In this document: positions 17,259-26,437 of the stretch, piece by piece | How positions within the stretch are numbered: the first letter of the stretch is position 1 | Layout: each line of letters opens with the position of its first letter | Source: Acidobacteriota bacterium | GTDB taxonomy: Bacteria; Acidobacteriota; Terriglobia; Acidiferrales; UBA7541 | NCBI GenBank assembly: GCA_003223215.1 | Contig: QHYH01000114.1 | Span: forward strand, 1-64,000 | Reading direction: 5' to 3' | Length of the DNA stretch: 64,000 nt | Notes under the pieces: model-generated | The model's database searches: none | What the model saw: the letters and a program-made list of their open reading frames with translations, nothing else | Told to the model about the DNA's origin: nothing | Position numbers and translations under genes: made by a program

Positions 17259-18935
17259 GTGGCCGGTTCCGTCCTGAAAACTGCCGCAAATCGCAAATCT
17301 CCCGACTTCGAAAAGAACACCCGCCGCATCGTCGATCTCCTCACGGAAATTAAGAATGAGGAAGAACAGATTCGCCAGGGCGGCGGCCCCAAGGCAATCG
17401 AGGCCCAGCACAAAAAAGGCCGCCTGACGGCGCGTGAGCGCATCTCGAAGCTGATCGATCCCAACTCGCCATTCTTCGAGCTCGGCATTTATGCGGCGTT
17501 TGAAATGTACGAAGAGTGGGGCGGCGCGCCTTGTGCCGGCACGATCACCGGGCTCGCCAAAGTTTGCGGTCGCACTTTCATGATCATCGCCAACGACGCC
17601 ACCGTGAAAGCCGGCGCGTTTTTTCCCATGACCGCGAAAAAAGTGATTCGCGCTCAGAATATCTCGATCGACAATCACATTCCGACAATTTATCTGGTCG
17701 ATTCCGCGGGCGTGTTTCTTCCGTTGCAGGAAGATGTTTTTCCTGATACCGACGACTTTGGCCGCGTCTTTCGCAACAATGCGATCATGAGCGCTATGGG
17801 CATTCCGCAGATTACCGCCATCATGGGCATGTGCGTGGCGGGAGGCGCATATCTTCCGGTGATGTGCGATCACATCCTCATGACCGAAGGGTCGGGACTG
17901 TTTCTCGCCGGTCCCGCGCTGGTGCAGGCCGCCATCGGGCAAAAGTCGTCCGCCGAAGATCTGGGCGGCGCGAAAATGCATTCGCAAATCAGCGGGACCG
18001 TGGATTTTCGTGAGCCGGATGACCAGGCGTGTCTTGATCGCATTCGCGCGCTCGCGGATAAGCTGGGAGCGCCGAATCCCTCGCCATTCAGCCATGTGCG
18101 GCCGCGCGACCCGCTTTATTCCGCCGAGGAAATCTACGGCATTTTTTCCAGCGATCCGGCGAAACAGTATGATACGCACGAAATCATCGGGCGCATCGTG
18201 GACGCCGGTGAATTCGACGAGTATCGAGCCGAATACGGCGAAACGCTGCTCTGCGGCTATGCGCGAGTTGGCGGGTGGGCAGTTGGTCTTGTCGCCAACC
18301 AAAAGAAGCACGTGCAAACGCAGGCGCGCGGATCGGACCAAAAACGCATGGAATTTGGCGGAGTAATTTATACCGAATCGGCCGAGAAAGCCGCTCGCTT
18401 CATTATGGACTGTAACCAGAACCGTATCCCACTTGTGTTTTTGCACGATGTGAACGGCTTTATGGTCGGCAAGGACGCCGAGTGGAGCGGCATCATCCGC
18501 GCGGGCGCGAAAATGGTCAATGCCGTGGCCAACAGCGTGGTCCCCAAGATTGCCGTGATTTGCGGTGGCAGCTTCGGCGCCGGACATTACGCGATGTGCG
18601 GGAAAGCGTATGATCCCCGGTTCATTTTTGCCTGGCCCACGGCGCGCTACGCGGTGATGAGCGGCGATTCCGCGGCCGGCACACTCGTGGAAATCAAGCT
18701 CAAACAACTCGAGCGCGAAGGCAAGAAAGTCGACGAAAAGCAAAAGAAAGAACTGTACGAATCCGTCCGCGCAACCTATGAACACCAAAGCGATCCTCGC
18801 TACGCGGCAGCACGGCTGTGGGTAGATGCCATTATCGATCCTGCCCATACGCGCGAAGCATTGATCTGGGCGCTCGAAGCGGCGTCACTCAATCCCTATA
18901 TCCCGGAATTCAAAACAGGGGTGCTTCAGACATGA
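17259..18935 (+). CDS. Acyl-CoA carboxylase carboxyltransferase subunit, methylcrotonyl-CoA type
   Basis: A 558-residue carboxyltransferase beta subunit. The two crotonase-like halves include VDSAGVFLPLQEDVFPD near residue 155 and GGSFGAGHYAMCGKAYDPRF near residue 440. The PLQ-x-x-VFPD stretch is typical of methylcrotonyl-CoA carboxylase rather than propionyl-CoA carboxylase. Downstream HMG-CoA lyase and hydratase genes support leucine breakdown. The biotin carboxylase/biotin carrier subunit is not in the window. GTG 17259 is the first start in this frame, since TGA lies at 17247; TATACT about 70 bases upstream may be a -10. Confidence 0.88.
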   Translation: MAGSVLKTAANRKSPDFEKNTRRIVDLLTEIKNEEEQIRQGGGPKAIEAQHKKGRLTARERISKLIDPNSPFFELGIYAAFEMYEEWGGAPCAGTITGLAKVCGRTFMIIANDATVKAGAFFPMTAKKVIRAQNISIDNHIPTIYLVDSAGVFLPLQEDVFPDTDDFGRVFRNNAIMSAMGIPQITAIMGMCVAGGAYLPVMCDHILMTEGSGLFLAGPALVQAAIGQKSSAEDLGGAKMHSQISGTVDFREPDDQACLDRIRALADKLGAPNPSPFSHVRPRDPLYSAEEIYGIFSSDPAKQYDTHEIIGRIVDAGEFDEYRAEYGETLLCGYARVGGWAVGLVANQKKHVQTQARGSDQKRMEFGGVIYTESAEKAARFIMDCNQNRIPLVFLHDVNGFMVGKDAEWSGIIRAGAKMVNAVANSVVPKIAVICGGSFGAGHYAMCGKAYDPRFIFAWPTARYAVMSGDSAAGTLVEIKLKQLEREGKKVDEKQKKELYESVRATYEHQSDPRYAAARLWVDAIIDPAHTREALIWALEAASLNPYIPEFKTGVLQT

Positions 18936-19037
18936 TCCACACAACGTTTGATCTAGGCCACCGGCCTTTCTTGGGCGTGGCTCATTTACCTTTACCCTGT
19001 CCCGCGCCTCTGTGTTCCGGGACGGTCAACACAACAG

Positions 19038-19958
19038 ATGTCTTTCATCGTCACACAAAACATGGCTGAATCTATAAAACTGGTCGAATGCCCCCGGGAT
19101 GCATGGCAGGGACTGCAAGAATTCATTGCCACGGAGTACAAAGCCGAGTATTTGAAGGAGCTCGTGGTCGCCGGCTTCCGCCACATTGACGCGGTCAGCT
19201 TTGTTTCACCCAAGCATGTCAAGCAAATGGCGGACAGCGAAGAGGTAATGGCTAAACTCAACTCCGCCCTTTCCGCAGATACCGTGCCGCCGGAAATCAT
19301 CGGAATCGTCGTCAATGAAAAAGGATTCGAACGTGCCTTGGCCACGCCGGGCGTGACCACCATCGGCTATCCGTATTCCATCTCCGCGTATTTCCGTCGC
19401 GCCAACGCTAACATGACGCGGGCGGAATCTCGCGCGCTGGTCGAAAAACTGAAAAAGGAAACTGCGGCGGCTAATCGCGGCTTGGTCGTTTATATTTCGA
19501 TGGCCTTTGGCAACCCTTATGACGAGCCCTGGGGGCCGGAGATCGTTGCCGATACCTTGGAGTGGCTCAAGGACATCCGCGTTCGCACGGTTTCTCTGGC
19601 CGACACGGTTGGCACGGCCACGCCGCAACTGGTCGGCGACCTCTTCCGTCAGGTGAAAGATCATGTTGCGGGAATCGAACTCGGAGTTCACTTGCACAGC
19701 CGGCCGGAAAATGCGGAAGAAAAAGTCCTGGCGGCTTACGAAGCCGGATGCCGCCGCTTTGACAGTGCCCTTACCGGCCTCGGCGGCTGTCCGTTCGCCG
19801 GCGACAAGCTGGTGGGCAACATCCCGACCGAGAATGTGCTCGAGGCGCTACGCAAGACGGGCGCCGATCCCGGCATCGAGGCCGGGCGGCTCTCCAAAGC
19901 CCTCGCCATGACCAGTGAAATTCGCGCAAAATACGCCCATGCTCCACTCGTGAACTGA
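19038..19958 (+). CDS. Hydroxymethylglutaryl-CoA lyase
   Basis: A 306-residue DRE-TIM lyase that splits HMG-CoA to acetoacetate and acetyl-CoA, the last step of leucine degradation. Present are the N-terminal catalytic Arg-Asp (VECPRDAWQG, where most relatives have GPRDGLQ), VSFVSPKHVKQMAD, SLADTVGTATP, the metal histidines in GVHLHSRPENAEEKV, and the catalytic cysteine loop GLGGCPFAG near residue 247. The start could also be ATG 19062; neither has a clear ribosome site. It sits between carboxylase and hydratase genes of the same pathway. Confidence 0.9.
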   Translation: MSFIVTQNMAESIKLVECPRDAWQGLQEFIATEYKAEYLKELVVAGFRHIDAVSFVSPKHVKQMADSEEVMAKLNSALSADTVPPEIIGIVVNEKGFERALATPGVTTIGYPYSISAYFRRANANMTRAESRALVEKLKKETAAANRGLVVYISMAFGNPYDEPWGPEIVADTLEWLKDIRVRTVSLADTVGTATPQLVGDLFRQVKDHVAGIELGVHLHSRPENAEEKVLAAYEAGCRRFDSALTGLGGCPFAGDKLVGNIPTENVLEALRKTGADPGIEAGRLSKALAMTSEIRAKYAHAPLVN

Positions 19959-19973
19959 GAGGAGATTTGACTC

Positions 19974-20759
19974 ATGTATTCCACGCTTCTTCTTGATATC
20001 TCCGGCGCTGTCGCCACCATTACCCTGAATCGTCCCGACAAGCGCAACGCCATCTCCGCGACGATGATGGCCGAGTTGCAAACCGCGCTCGATGACATAG
20101 AAAAAAGTCATGCGCGCGTAGCCATTCTCACCGGAGCAGGCACGGCGTTTTGTTCCGGCATGGACCTGGAAATGCTTGCCGCGATTGCGGGTCAGTCGCC
20201 TGCGGAAAATCAGGAGGATTCCCGGCGCATGGCGAAAATGTTCCGCCGCATCTGGAGCTTTCCGCGGCCGACGATCGCCGCGGTCAATGGCGCCGCTCTC
20301 GCAGGCGGCTGCGGAATTGCCACGTTGTGCGATTTCACGCTGGCGGTTCCCGAGGCGAGGTTTGGCTATACGGAAGTCAAAATCGGATTTTTGCCGGCCC
20401 TAGTCTCCGTTTTTCTGATTCGTCAAATCGGAGAGAAGCGCACCCGGGACCTGCTGCTCACCGGGCGGATCATGGAAGCGGAGGATGCCAGGGCCATCGG
20501 CCTGGTCAATGAAATCGTTGCGGCGGAAAAGCTTCTTACGCGATCGAGGGAGCTTGCCGACCTTTTGATTGCCGCGAGCCCCGCAAGCCTCTCGCGCGCG
20601 AAACGTTTGATGACCTCCGCGGCGGCGCCCGCCGTCGACCACGACCTCGAGCGCGCGATCCTCGAAAATGCGCGCATTCGCTGCACCCCCGATTTCAAAG
20701 AAGGCCTCGCTTCTTTCCTGGAAAAACGCAAACCGGTCTGGCAAGGCAAGCCGGAATAG
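19974..20759 (+). CDS. Enoyl-CoA hydratase family, probable methylglutaconyl-CoA hydratase
   Basis: A 261-residue crotonase-fold hydratase. The oxyanion-hole segments are FCSGMDLEML and NGAALAGGCGIATLCDF. The second catalytic glutamate is kept (GYTEVKIGFLPALVS), but the first position is glycine; that pattern and the FLPALVSVF stretch match Pseudomonas LiuC-type methylglutaconyl-CoA hydratases. GGAG lies upstream, 15 bases after the HMG-CoA lyase stop. It would turn methylglutaconyl-CoA, made by the carboxylase, into HMG-CoA for the lyase. Confidence 0.87.
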   Translation: MYSTLLLDISGAVATITLNRPDKRNAISATMMAELQTALDDIEKSHARVAILTGAGTAFCSGMDLEMLAAIAGQSPAENQEDSRRMAKMFRRIWSFPRPTIAAVNGAALAGGCGIATLCDFTLAVPEARFGYTEVKIGFLPALVSVFLIRQIGEKRTRDLLLTGRIMEAEDARAIGLVNEIVAAEKLLTRSRELADLLIAASPASLSRAKRLMTSAAAPAVDHDLERAILENARIRCTPDFKEGLASFLEKRKPVWQGKPE

Positions 20760-20773
20760 GCAGAGAGAATCGC

Positions 20774-21211
20774 ATGCTCGAATATCACGATGCGAAGGTG
20801 CGTGTTCGCTATGCGGAGACCGACCAGATGGGCGTGGTCTATCACGCGAATTTTCTGGTGTGGTTCGAGGTGGGCCGCGTGGAATTGATGCGCGCGCTGG
20901 GCGTGGAATACAAAAAGATGGAAAAGGAAGACGACTGCCACATCGTGGTGGCCGACGTGCACTGCCGCTATCATCACTCCGCGCGCTACGACGAAGTCTT
21001 GCGCATTCGCACGCGCATCGCGGAGTCGAAGAACCGCGTGGTGGTGTTTTCCTACGAAGTGATCCGCGATGCGGACGGTCAAGTGCTGGCCAACGGCGAA
21101 ACCACACATGTGATTTGCGGAAGCAACGGACGTCCAAAACTTATGCCGGAAAAATATAGAAAGATCATGGTTGCGGCAGGCGTGCCTGAACCGCATCGGA
21201 GCCGCCCATGA
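20774..21211 (+). CDS. Hotdog-fold acyl-CoA thioesterase (YbgC/4HBT type)
   Basis: A 145-residue single-hotdog thioesterase. The catalytic aspartate lies in YAETDQMGVVYHANFLVWFE near residue 17, the YbgC/4-hydroxybenzoyl-CoA thioesterase signature. It starts 14 bases after the hydratase gene and its stop overlaps the hutH start (ATGA), so all five genes from 17259 look like one unit. It may release CoA from a pathway intermediate; the substrate is not predictable. Confidence 0.9.
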   Translation: MLEYHDAKVRVRYAETDQMGVVYHANFLVWFEVGRVELMRALGVEYKKMEKEDDCHIVVADVHCRYHHSARYDEVLRIRTRIAESKNRVVVFSYEVIRDADGQVLANGETTHVICGSNGRPKLMPEKYRKIMVAAGVPEPHRSRP

Positions 21212-22731
21212 GCGTTTTGTTGACGGGCAACGATCTGACCTTTGCGCAACTCTATGCCGTGGCCCTCGGAGGCGAAGACACGGGACTGGCGCCCGCGTCT
21301 TTCGAAAAGATGAATGCCTCCCGCGCGGCGGTGGAACGCCTTCTGGCTTCCGGCGCAACTGCATATGGGATAAATACCGGCTTTGGGAAGCTCGCGTCCG
21401 TGCGCATTTCTCCCGACGAGGTGCGCCAACTGCAAGTGAATCTCGTGCGCTCACACGCGAGCGGCGTCGGCCCATCGCTCGGCGAAGCCGAAACCCGGGC
21501 GATGATGCTGTTGCGGGCCAACGCCTTGGCGAAAGGACTGAGCGGCGTGCGGCCGCGTGTCGTGGAAACGCTGTGCCAGATGTTGAACGGGAAAGTGCAC
21601 CCTGTCATTCCGTCGCAAGGCTCGGTCGGCGCCTCCGGGGACCTCGCCCCTCTGGCGCATCTGGCGCATGTGATGATTGGCGAGGGGCAGGCGAGGTTTC
21701 GCAACGAAACTTTGCCGGGCGGCGAAGCCATGAAGCGCGCCGGCATCGCTCCGATCGAGTTGCAGGCGAAAGAAGGACTTTCGCTGCTGAACGGCACGCA
21801 GGGAATGCTGGCGCTTCTGAGCCTCGCGTTGCAGCAAGCCGACATTCTCGTGGACACTGCCGATGTGGCCGCGGCACTGTCGCTCGATGCCCTGCGCGGC
21901 AGCCCCGGCGCCTTCGACAGAAGAATCATGCACGCGCGTGCCTATCCCGGGGCTGCCACGACGGCCCGCAACCTTGCGCGTCTGAACGAAGGGAGCCAGA
22001 TTCGCGAATCGCACCGGGCGGCGGAGACAGATCCGCGCGTGCAGGATGCCTACAGCGTGCGCTGCACGCCGCAAGTGCACGGCGCGGTGCGCGACGCGCT
22101 CGGGCAAGCGCGAGAAATTGCCGCGGTGGAGCTGAACAGCGCGACGGACAACCCATTGGTGTTCGTGGGCGATGGCGCGGCGGGCGACATCATCAGTGGC
22201 GGCAACTTTCATGGTCAGCCACTGGCGATGGCAGCCGACCAAGTGGCAATTGCAATCGCCACCCTGGGCGGCATTGTCGAGAGGCGGGTCGAGCAAATGA
22301 CTAATCCTTTAACCAGCATGTTGCCCGCATTCCTCGCGCCGGAGCCAGGACTGAATTCCGGGTTTATGATTGCGCAGGTGACCGCCGCGGCGCTGACCAG
22401 CGAGAACAAAGCGCTGGCGACACCGCACTCGGTCGATTCGATTTCTACTTCCGGGAACCAAGAAGATTACGTCTCCATGGGAATGAGCGGGGCGCGGCGG
22501 CTCGAGGGGATGCTCAAAAACCTGCGAAATACGATTGCGATTGAGCTGTTGTGCGCCTGCCAGGGGGTGGACCTGCTCGCGCCGCTGAAAACCGGAAACC
22601 TGGCCATGAAGGCCTATGAAGCGGTGCGCTCGAAATCGCGCATGCTGTCCGTGGATCGGCCCCTCGCGGCGGATATCGAAGCCGTGTCCGCCTTGATTGC
22701 CGAGGGAGCCATTGCTCGAGCCCTCGACTGA
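21208..22731 (+). CDS. hutH: Histidine ammonia-lyase
   Basis: A 507-residue lyase that converts histidine to urocanate and ammonia. The Ala-Ser-Gly triad that cyclises to the MIO prosthetic group is in GSVGASGDLAPLAHL near residue 144; YGINTGFGKLAS near residue 53 carries the catalytic tyrosine. QEDYVSMGM near residue 410 is also typical. It is translationally coupled to the thioesterase gene. No other hut genes are in the window, so it is separated from the rest of the histidine pathway. Confidence 0.95.
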   Translation: MSVLLTGNDLTFAQLYAVALGGEDTGLAPASFEKMNASRAAVERLLASGATAYGINTGFGKLASVRISPDEVRQLQVNLVRSHASGVGPSLGEAETRAMMLLRANALAKGLSGVRPRVVETLCQMLNGKVHPVIPSQGSVGASGDLAPLAHLAHVMIGEGQARFRNETLPGGEAMKRAGIAPIELQAKEGLSLLNGTQGMLALLSLALQQADILVDTADVAAALSLDALRGSPGAFDRRIMHARAYPGAATTARNLARLNEGSQIRESHRAAETDPRVQDAYSVRCTPQVHGAVRDALGQAREIAAVELNSATDNPLVFVGDGAAGDIISGGNFHGQPLAMAADQVAIAIATLGGIVERRVEQMTNPLTSMLPAFLAPEPGLNSGFMIAQVTAAALTSENKALATPHSVDSISTSGNQEDYVSMGMSGARRLEGMLKNLRNTIAIELLCACQGVDLLAPLKTGNLAMKAYEAVRSKSRMLSVDRPLAADIEAVSALIAEGAIARALD

Positions 22732-22773
22732 CCCGGCCGGCCGAGCCTTCGAGTCCTCTCCAATGCCAAAAAG

Positions 22774-23679
22774 CTACTTGGGTTTCGTCGTGAGGAGTTC
22801 GAGCTCGTCGAGCGTGCGCGGCCAATCTTCACCGAGAAGGCGAGAGAGAGCACGGTCGGCGAGGAGTTTTCCGCCGGTCTGGCACGCGGGGCAGTAATTG
22901 GTTTCATTGGAGGCGTAACGGATGCGCTGGACCTTCGTTCCGCAACGCGGGCACGGCTGTTTGTAGCGACCGTGAACGGCCATGCCTTCGCGAAAGGCGG
23001 TGACGTTTTCGGGGAATCTTCCTCCTGCTTCCCGGCGGAGGCGCTCGGTCCAACGCGCAAGGGTTGTGCGCGCAGCCTCAAAAAGGCGATCTATTTCCGG
23101 GGCTGCGAGTTTCCGGGTAAACGCAAGAGGCGAAAGTTTTGCCTCGAACAGGATTTCGTCGGAGTAGGCGTTGCCGATGCCGCTGAAAAGACGCGGGTCG
23201 GTGAGGGCGCGCTTCAGCGTGTGATTTGCCGAGAGTAGAACGGCAGCGAATTGCTCCGAGTCGGAGACGAGAACCTCAATGCCACCGGGGTCCAACTCGC
23301 GAAGTCCAGCCTTGCCCGAAACAACATGGAGCGAGGCGCGTTTTTGGGAGCCAGCCTCGGTCCAGAGAAGCGATCCCACGGGAAAGTCAAACGCCGCGAG
23401 GCCCCGGGGCGGGGAGCCCTTCACGCCGCGGGCCCGCCAGTGAAGTCTGCCCGCAATCATCAAATGCAAAACGAGCCAGAGGTCGCCTTCGAGGCCAATG
23501 CAAATCCGTTTCCCGACGCGGCGTAAACGCAGGACTTTTTTGCCGGTGGCGCCGCCGAGCGGGGGCGTCGCTGTACGCAACAGAAACGGGCTAACGACGC
23601 GCACGCGTTCCAGCGTTTGACCGAGAATGCGCTTCTCGAGCGCTTCGATGTAAATGGTGATGTCCGGCAACTCCGGCAT
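22774..23679 (-). CDS. Fpg/Nei family DNA glycosylase
   Basis: A 301-residue base-excision glycosylase/AP lyase. The N-terminus is [10 protein letters not shown], with the catalytic Pro2-Glu3 kept but Asp for the usual Glu6; the helix-two-turn-helix reads [16 protein letters not shown], and the zinc finger has four cysteines (PCPRCG, YCPACQ). A second, more canonical MutM begins at 63493, so this copy is probably a divergent Fpg/Nei paralogue. AAGGAT lies before the start. It converges with hutH, 42 bases apart. Confidence 0.9.
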   Translation of the reverse strand: MPELPDITIYIEALEKRILGQTLERVRVVSPFLLRTATPPLGGATGKKVLRLRRVGKRICIGLEGDLWLVLHLMIAGRLHWRARGVKGSPPRGLAAFDFPVGSLLWTEAGSQKRASLHVVSGKAGLRELDPGGIEVLVSDSEQFAAVLLSANHTLKRALTDPRLFSGIGNAYSDEILFEAKLSPLAFTRKLAAPEIDRLFEAARTTLARWTERLRREAGGRFPENVTAFREGMAVHGRYKQPCPRCGTKVQRIRYASNETNYCPACQTGGKLLADRALSRLLGEDWPRTLDELELLTTKPK

Positions 23680-23717
23680 GGGATCCTTCGAGCATCCTCA
23701 GGATAACGCTGCAGCAA

Positions 23718-24794
23718 CTACGGATGGTGGAAATGAGGGAGGACTTTTTCGCCGAACAGACGAGCCTGCTCGAGGCGGTCGTCGCCCCAGAGTTCCAGCA
23801 TCATCTGGGTGCAGCCCGCGGCGCGATATTCCTCGAGTTTTTCGATGCACTGTTTTGGCGAACCCGCGATGGGACAAACCTTCTCGAGCGTCGAATCGGA
23901 GAGGGCGCGCGCAGCGGCTTTGCGGCCGCCTTTTTCCATAGCGTCGGCGATGGGCTCGATTTCTTCGCGCGTTAGCCCGGCGCACTCCAGTAGTGTGTCC
24001 GCCGAGCCCTTGATGTTTTGCACTTTGTTGGCGAGGTACATGGCGGCCATTTCGCGGGCTCCTTCACGAGCGGTTCTTGGATCTTCGCCGACGCTGCCAA
24101 TCACCACACAACCAAGATCGAGCTGAGAGGCGTCGCGGCCGGCCTTCTTCGCGCCATCCTCCATGACTTTGCGCGAATACCTGGCAAATTTCGGCGTGGT
24201 GATGCTTGCGGTGAGCAAGCCCTGCGTCATGGCGCCAGCGAGCCGCTGCAGGACCGGGCCGGTGGCGCCAACGTAAATCGGCGGCAGCCAGCGCGGCGCG
24301 CGCGCGTCGGATTTCAGGGCCGGTGCAAAGGCCTGAAACGCTTTGCCTTGATACTTCACCTCGTTGCCGGAGAGCATGCCCTTGATAATCTCGATGCTTT
24401 CGCGCATCACGGTGGCCGGTCCGACGTCCCTGCCCTTCTCGCCTTCGCCAATTTCCTTCATAAAGATCTTCGATGCGCCGAGACCGAGAAGAAAGCGTCC
24501 CTCACCGGCAGCTTCCTGGAGGATGCGCGCCTCCATGGCAATCTGCACCGGATGACGGGTGTAGGGCGAAATGATGCCCCAGGCGATGACGATTCTTTTT
24601 GTTTCGCGCGCAATGATGGCCGTCGCGGCGGTGGAGGAACGCGCCTCCATCGAGTGCTTGCGCCACCAGGGGTAAGCCTCTGCCAGCCAGAAGACGTCGA
24701 AGCCGGCAGCGTCACACGCCTGCGCCATATGCACGGTCTCGTCGAGCGGCTCCATACTCAATTGCAGAACGCCAATTTTGAACGGAAGACTCAT
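23718..24794 (-). CDS. Luciferase-like flavin/F420-dependent oxidoreductase
   Basis: A 358-residue TIM-barrel oxidoreductase of the luciferase-like family, related to methylenetetrahydromethanopterin reductase. Signatures are FDVFWLAEAYPW near residue 33, RFLLGLGASKIFMKEIG near residue 115 and PPIYVGATGPVLQRLAG near residue 180. The window also encodes cofG and npdG, so F420 is available and is the likelier cofactor, though FMN cannot be excluded. The ribosome site AAGGAG is four bases from the ATG. Confidence 0.87.
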   Translation of the reverse strand: MSLPFKIGVLQLSMEPLDETVHMAQACDAAGFDVFWLAEAYPWWRKHSMEARSSTAATAIIARETKRIVIAWGIISPYTRHPVQIAMEARILQEAAGEGRFLLGLGASKIFMKEIGEGEKGRDVGPATVMRESIEIIKGMLSGNEVKYQGKAFQAFAPALKSDARAPRWLPPIYVGATGPVLQRLAGAMTQGLLTASITTPKFARYSRKVMEDGAKKAGRDASQLDLGCVVIGSVGEDPRTAREGAREMAAMYLANKVQNIKGSADTLLECAGLTREEIEPIADAMEKGGRKAAARALSDSTLEKVCPIAGSPKQCIEKLEEYRAAGCTQMMLELWGDDRLEQARLFGEKVLPHFHHP

Positions 24795-24979
24795 CGCTCC
24801 TTTTTAGGCTCGCTCAGGAGCCATCATCACGCACTGTTCCTCCTTGCCAGGTGGGCCGTAAAGCCTCTTCGTGGTCCTCCGCTGAAGTAGGGCGGCTGTG
24901 GGAGGAACCCACCGAAGCCATCTCGGGAAAACAAACCGAGAGGCCGTAGGAATCCTCGCCGCTTGCGGCGGGGAGGATG

Positions 24980-25462
24980 TCAACAAATCATTTCCCTATA
25001 GCAGTCGTTGGAGCAAAAGCCTTCCCGATCGTACAAGCTTATGGCGCCAGGCTCGGAATGAAGCCACACTCTCCCCACGCGTCGAGCCTTGGCAAAGGCC
25101 AGGATCTTTCTGAGCATGCGACGGCCGAGTCCCTTGCGCCGCCAATCGACCGCCGTGTACATGCCCATCAAGTACGCCTCCTTTCCTGAGAGATTGCCCC
25201 GGTAGGGAGGACGCGCGTAAAAGGCGAGGCCTCCGCACGCTACCGCTTGACCTCGAATCTTGCCGATGAATCCCACATATCGTCCGGCCTTCAATTCCCT
25301 GTGAAAGTACCGCCGGATCGCGCCCATCAGCTCTTTCCCCTCGGTTTTACTGTGCACGTTGCCGACTTCTTTCAGTAGCGCCATTCTCATCTCGACCAAT
25401 GTGGCGATGTCTTGGCGCTCCGCCCTGCGAACCAGCATCTTTGGCTCGTACTTTTTTGGCAT
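24980..25462 (-). CDS. GNAT family N-acetyltransferase
   Basis: A 160-residue acetyl-CoA-dependent acyltransferase. The acetyl-CoA loop is MYTAVDWRRKGLGRRMLRKI near residue 110, followed by VWLHSEPGAISLYDREGF. I chose ATG 25462 (MPKKYEP) because GAGAGGG precedes it; the frame opens earlier at a TTG (25495). It is the last gene of the leftward run that begins with the Mo-hydroxylase, 48 bases after the reductase gene. The substrate is unknown. Confidence 0.87.
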   Translation of the reverse strand: MPKKYEPKMLVRRAERQDIATLVEMRMALLKEVGNVHSKTEGKELMGAIRRYFHRELKAGRYVGFIGKIRGQAVACGGLAFYARPPYRGNLSGKEAYLMGMYTAVDWRRKGLGRRMLRKILAFAKARRVGRVWLHSEPGAISLYDREGFCSNDCYREMIC

Positions 25463-25510
25463 CGGAGCCCTCTCTCTCGCAATAGGCATCGGCAACCCTG
25501 AAAGAAGTAT

Positions 25511-26437
25511 TCAAGGGTCGGTCCAGGAATGTTCGAGCCCTTTGATCAATTGCCACATGGCCCGATTCAGGGGAGTCGGCACTCCGGTCTTCTTTCCCCA
25601 TTCCACAATCGCGCCGTTCATGAAGTCGACCTCGGTTTGCCGTTTGGCCAGCACGTCCTGCAGCATGCTGGCGTGGTGCTTGCCCGGAGCGCTTGCCCCC
25701 CTTTCCACCAGCTCGCGCGGGTCGCCGTGAAGTTCGATTCCCAGAGCCCTGGCCACAGCTTCCCCTTCCGCGATGAGGTCGTTGAAAAGCGCTCCGGTCG
25801 AAGGGAGGCGAGTGGCGGCGCGATGGTGGAGGAGCGTAAGGGCGCCCACGGGATTTGTCGAGGCGTTGAAGATCAGCTTCGTCCATTGCGCGCCCCGTGC
25901 GTCTTCGAGCGGGATAACCTGCATGCCGCCGCGATTGAGCAGGCCCGCAAGGCGCTCGACAAACTCATAGGGCGTGTTCGTGGGCTCGAAGGGCCCGATC
26001 CAGGTGTCGCCGTTGATGTCAAAGCCGACGTGTCCCGGTCCGATAAGATGGCCTGCCGGAAACGTCGTTCCGCGAATCACGTATCGGACATGCTCGGCAA
26101 GAATCTCTTCGTTGCCAACGCCGTTCTGCACCGAGCACACCGCGCTGGCTAGACCGAAGATGTGTTTCGTTTGCTCGATCGCACGGCGCGTGTGCGTGCT
26201 TTTCGTGGCAACAATGCCAAGATCGCAAGCCGGAATCTGTGAGACGTCCGAGGTCGCCTCGAGGTGCACCGTAAAATCCGCCGCGCCGCTGATGCGCAGG
26301 CCGCGCTCATGAATGGCGCGAACGTGCTCTTTGTTCACGTCGTAAGCGTAGACTTCGACTTCTTCCAGTCGTGCAAGATGCGCCCCGAAGATGCTGCCAA
26401 TCGCGCCGCAGCCGACGATGCAGACCTTCACGCTCAT
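25511..26437 (-). CDS. Ketopantoate reductase (PanE/ApbA) family protein, copy 1
   Basis: A 308-residue NADPH-dependent 2-oxo acid reductase of the PanE family. The N-terminal Rossmann motif is VCIVGCGAIGSIFGAH; the lysine in IVATKSTHTRRA and the asparagine in SVQNGVGNEEI fit the family's active site, as does KLIFNASTNPVGAL. Its start overlaps the previous stop as ATGA. A paralogue in the same run (30742-31689) shares the layout and motifs such as IGPFEPT and EDARGAQW. Two copies inside a catabolic-looking run argue against a pantothenate role. Confidence 0.85.
   Translation of the reverse strand: MSVKVCIVGCGAIGSIFGAHLARLEEVEVYAYDVNKEHVRAIHERGLRISGAADFTVHLEATSDVSQIPACDLGIVATKSTHTRRAIEQTKHIFGLASAVCSVQNGVGNEEILAEHVRYVIRGTTFPAGHLIGPGHVGFDINGDTWIGPFEPTNTPYEFVERLAGLLNRGGMQVIPLEDARGAQWTKLIFNASTNPVGALTLLHHRAATRLPSTGALFNDLIAEGEAVARALGIELHGDPRELVERGASAPGKHHASMLQDVLAKRQTEVDFMNGAIVEWGKKTGVPTPLNRAMWQLIKGLEHSWTDP

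Noticed and set aside
17214-18848. A 544-codon open frame on the minus strand opposite the carboxylase gene
   Set aside because: It is the antisense of a clear carboxyltransferase in high-GC sequence; its translation is rich in His, Arg and Ala and matches no family.
24923-24976. Intrinsic terminator after the GNAT gene
   Set aside because: Two small stems (CTCGG/CCGAG and CGCCGC/GCGGCG) are present, but neither is followed by a T-run on the transcribed strand.
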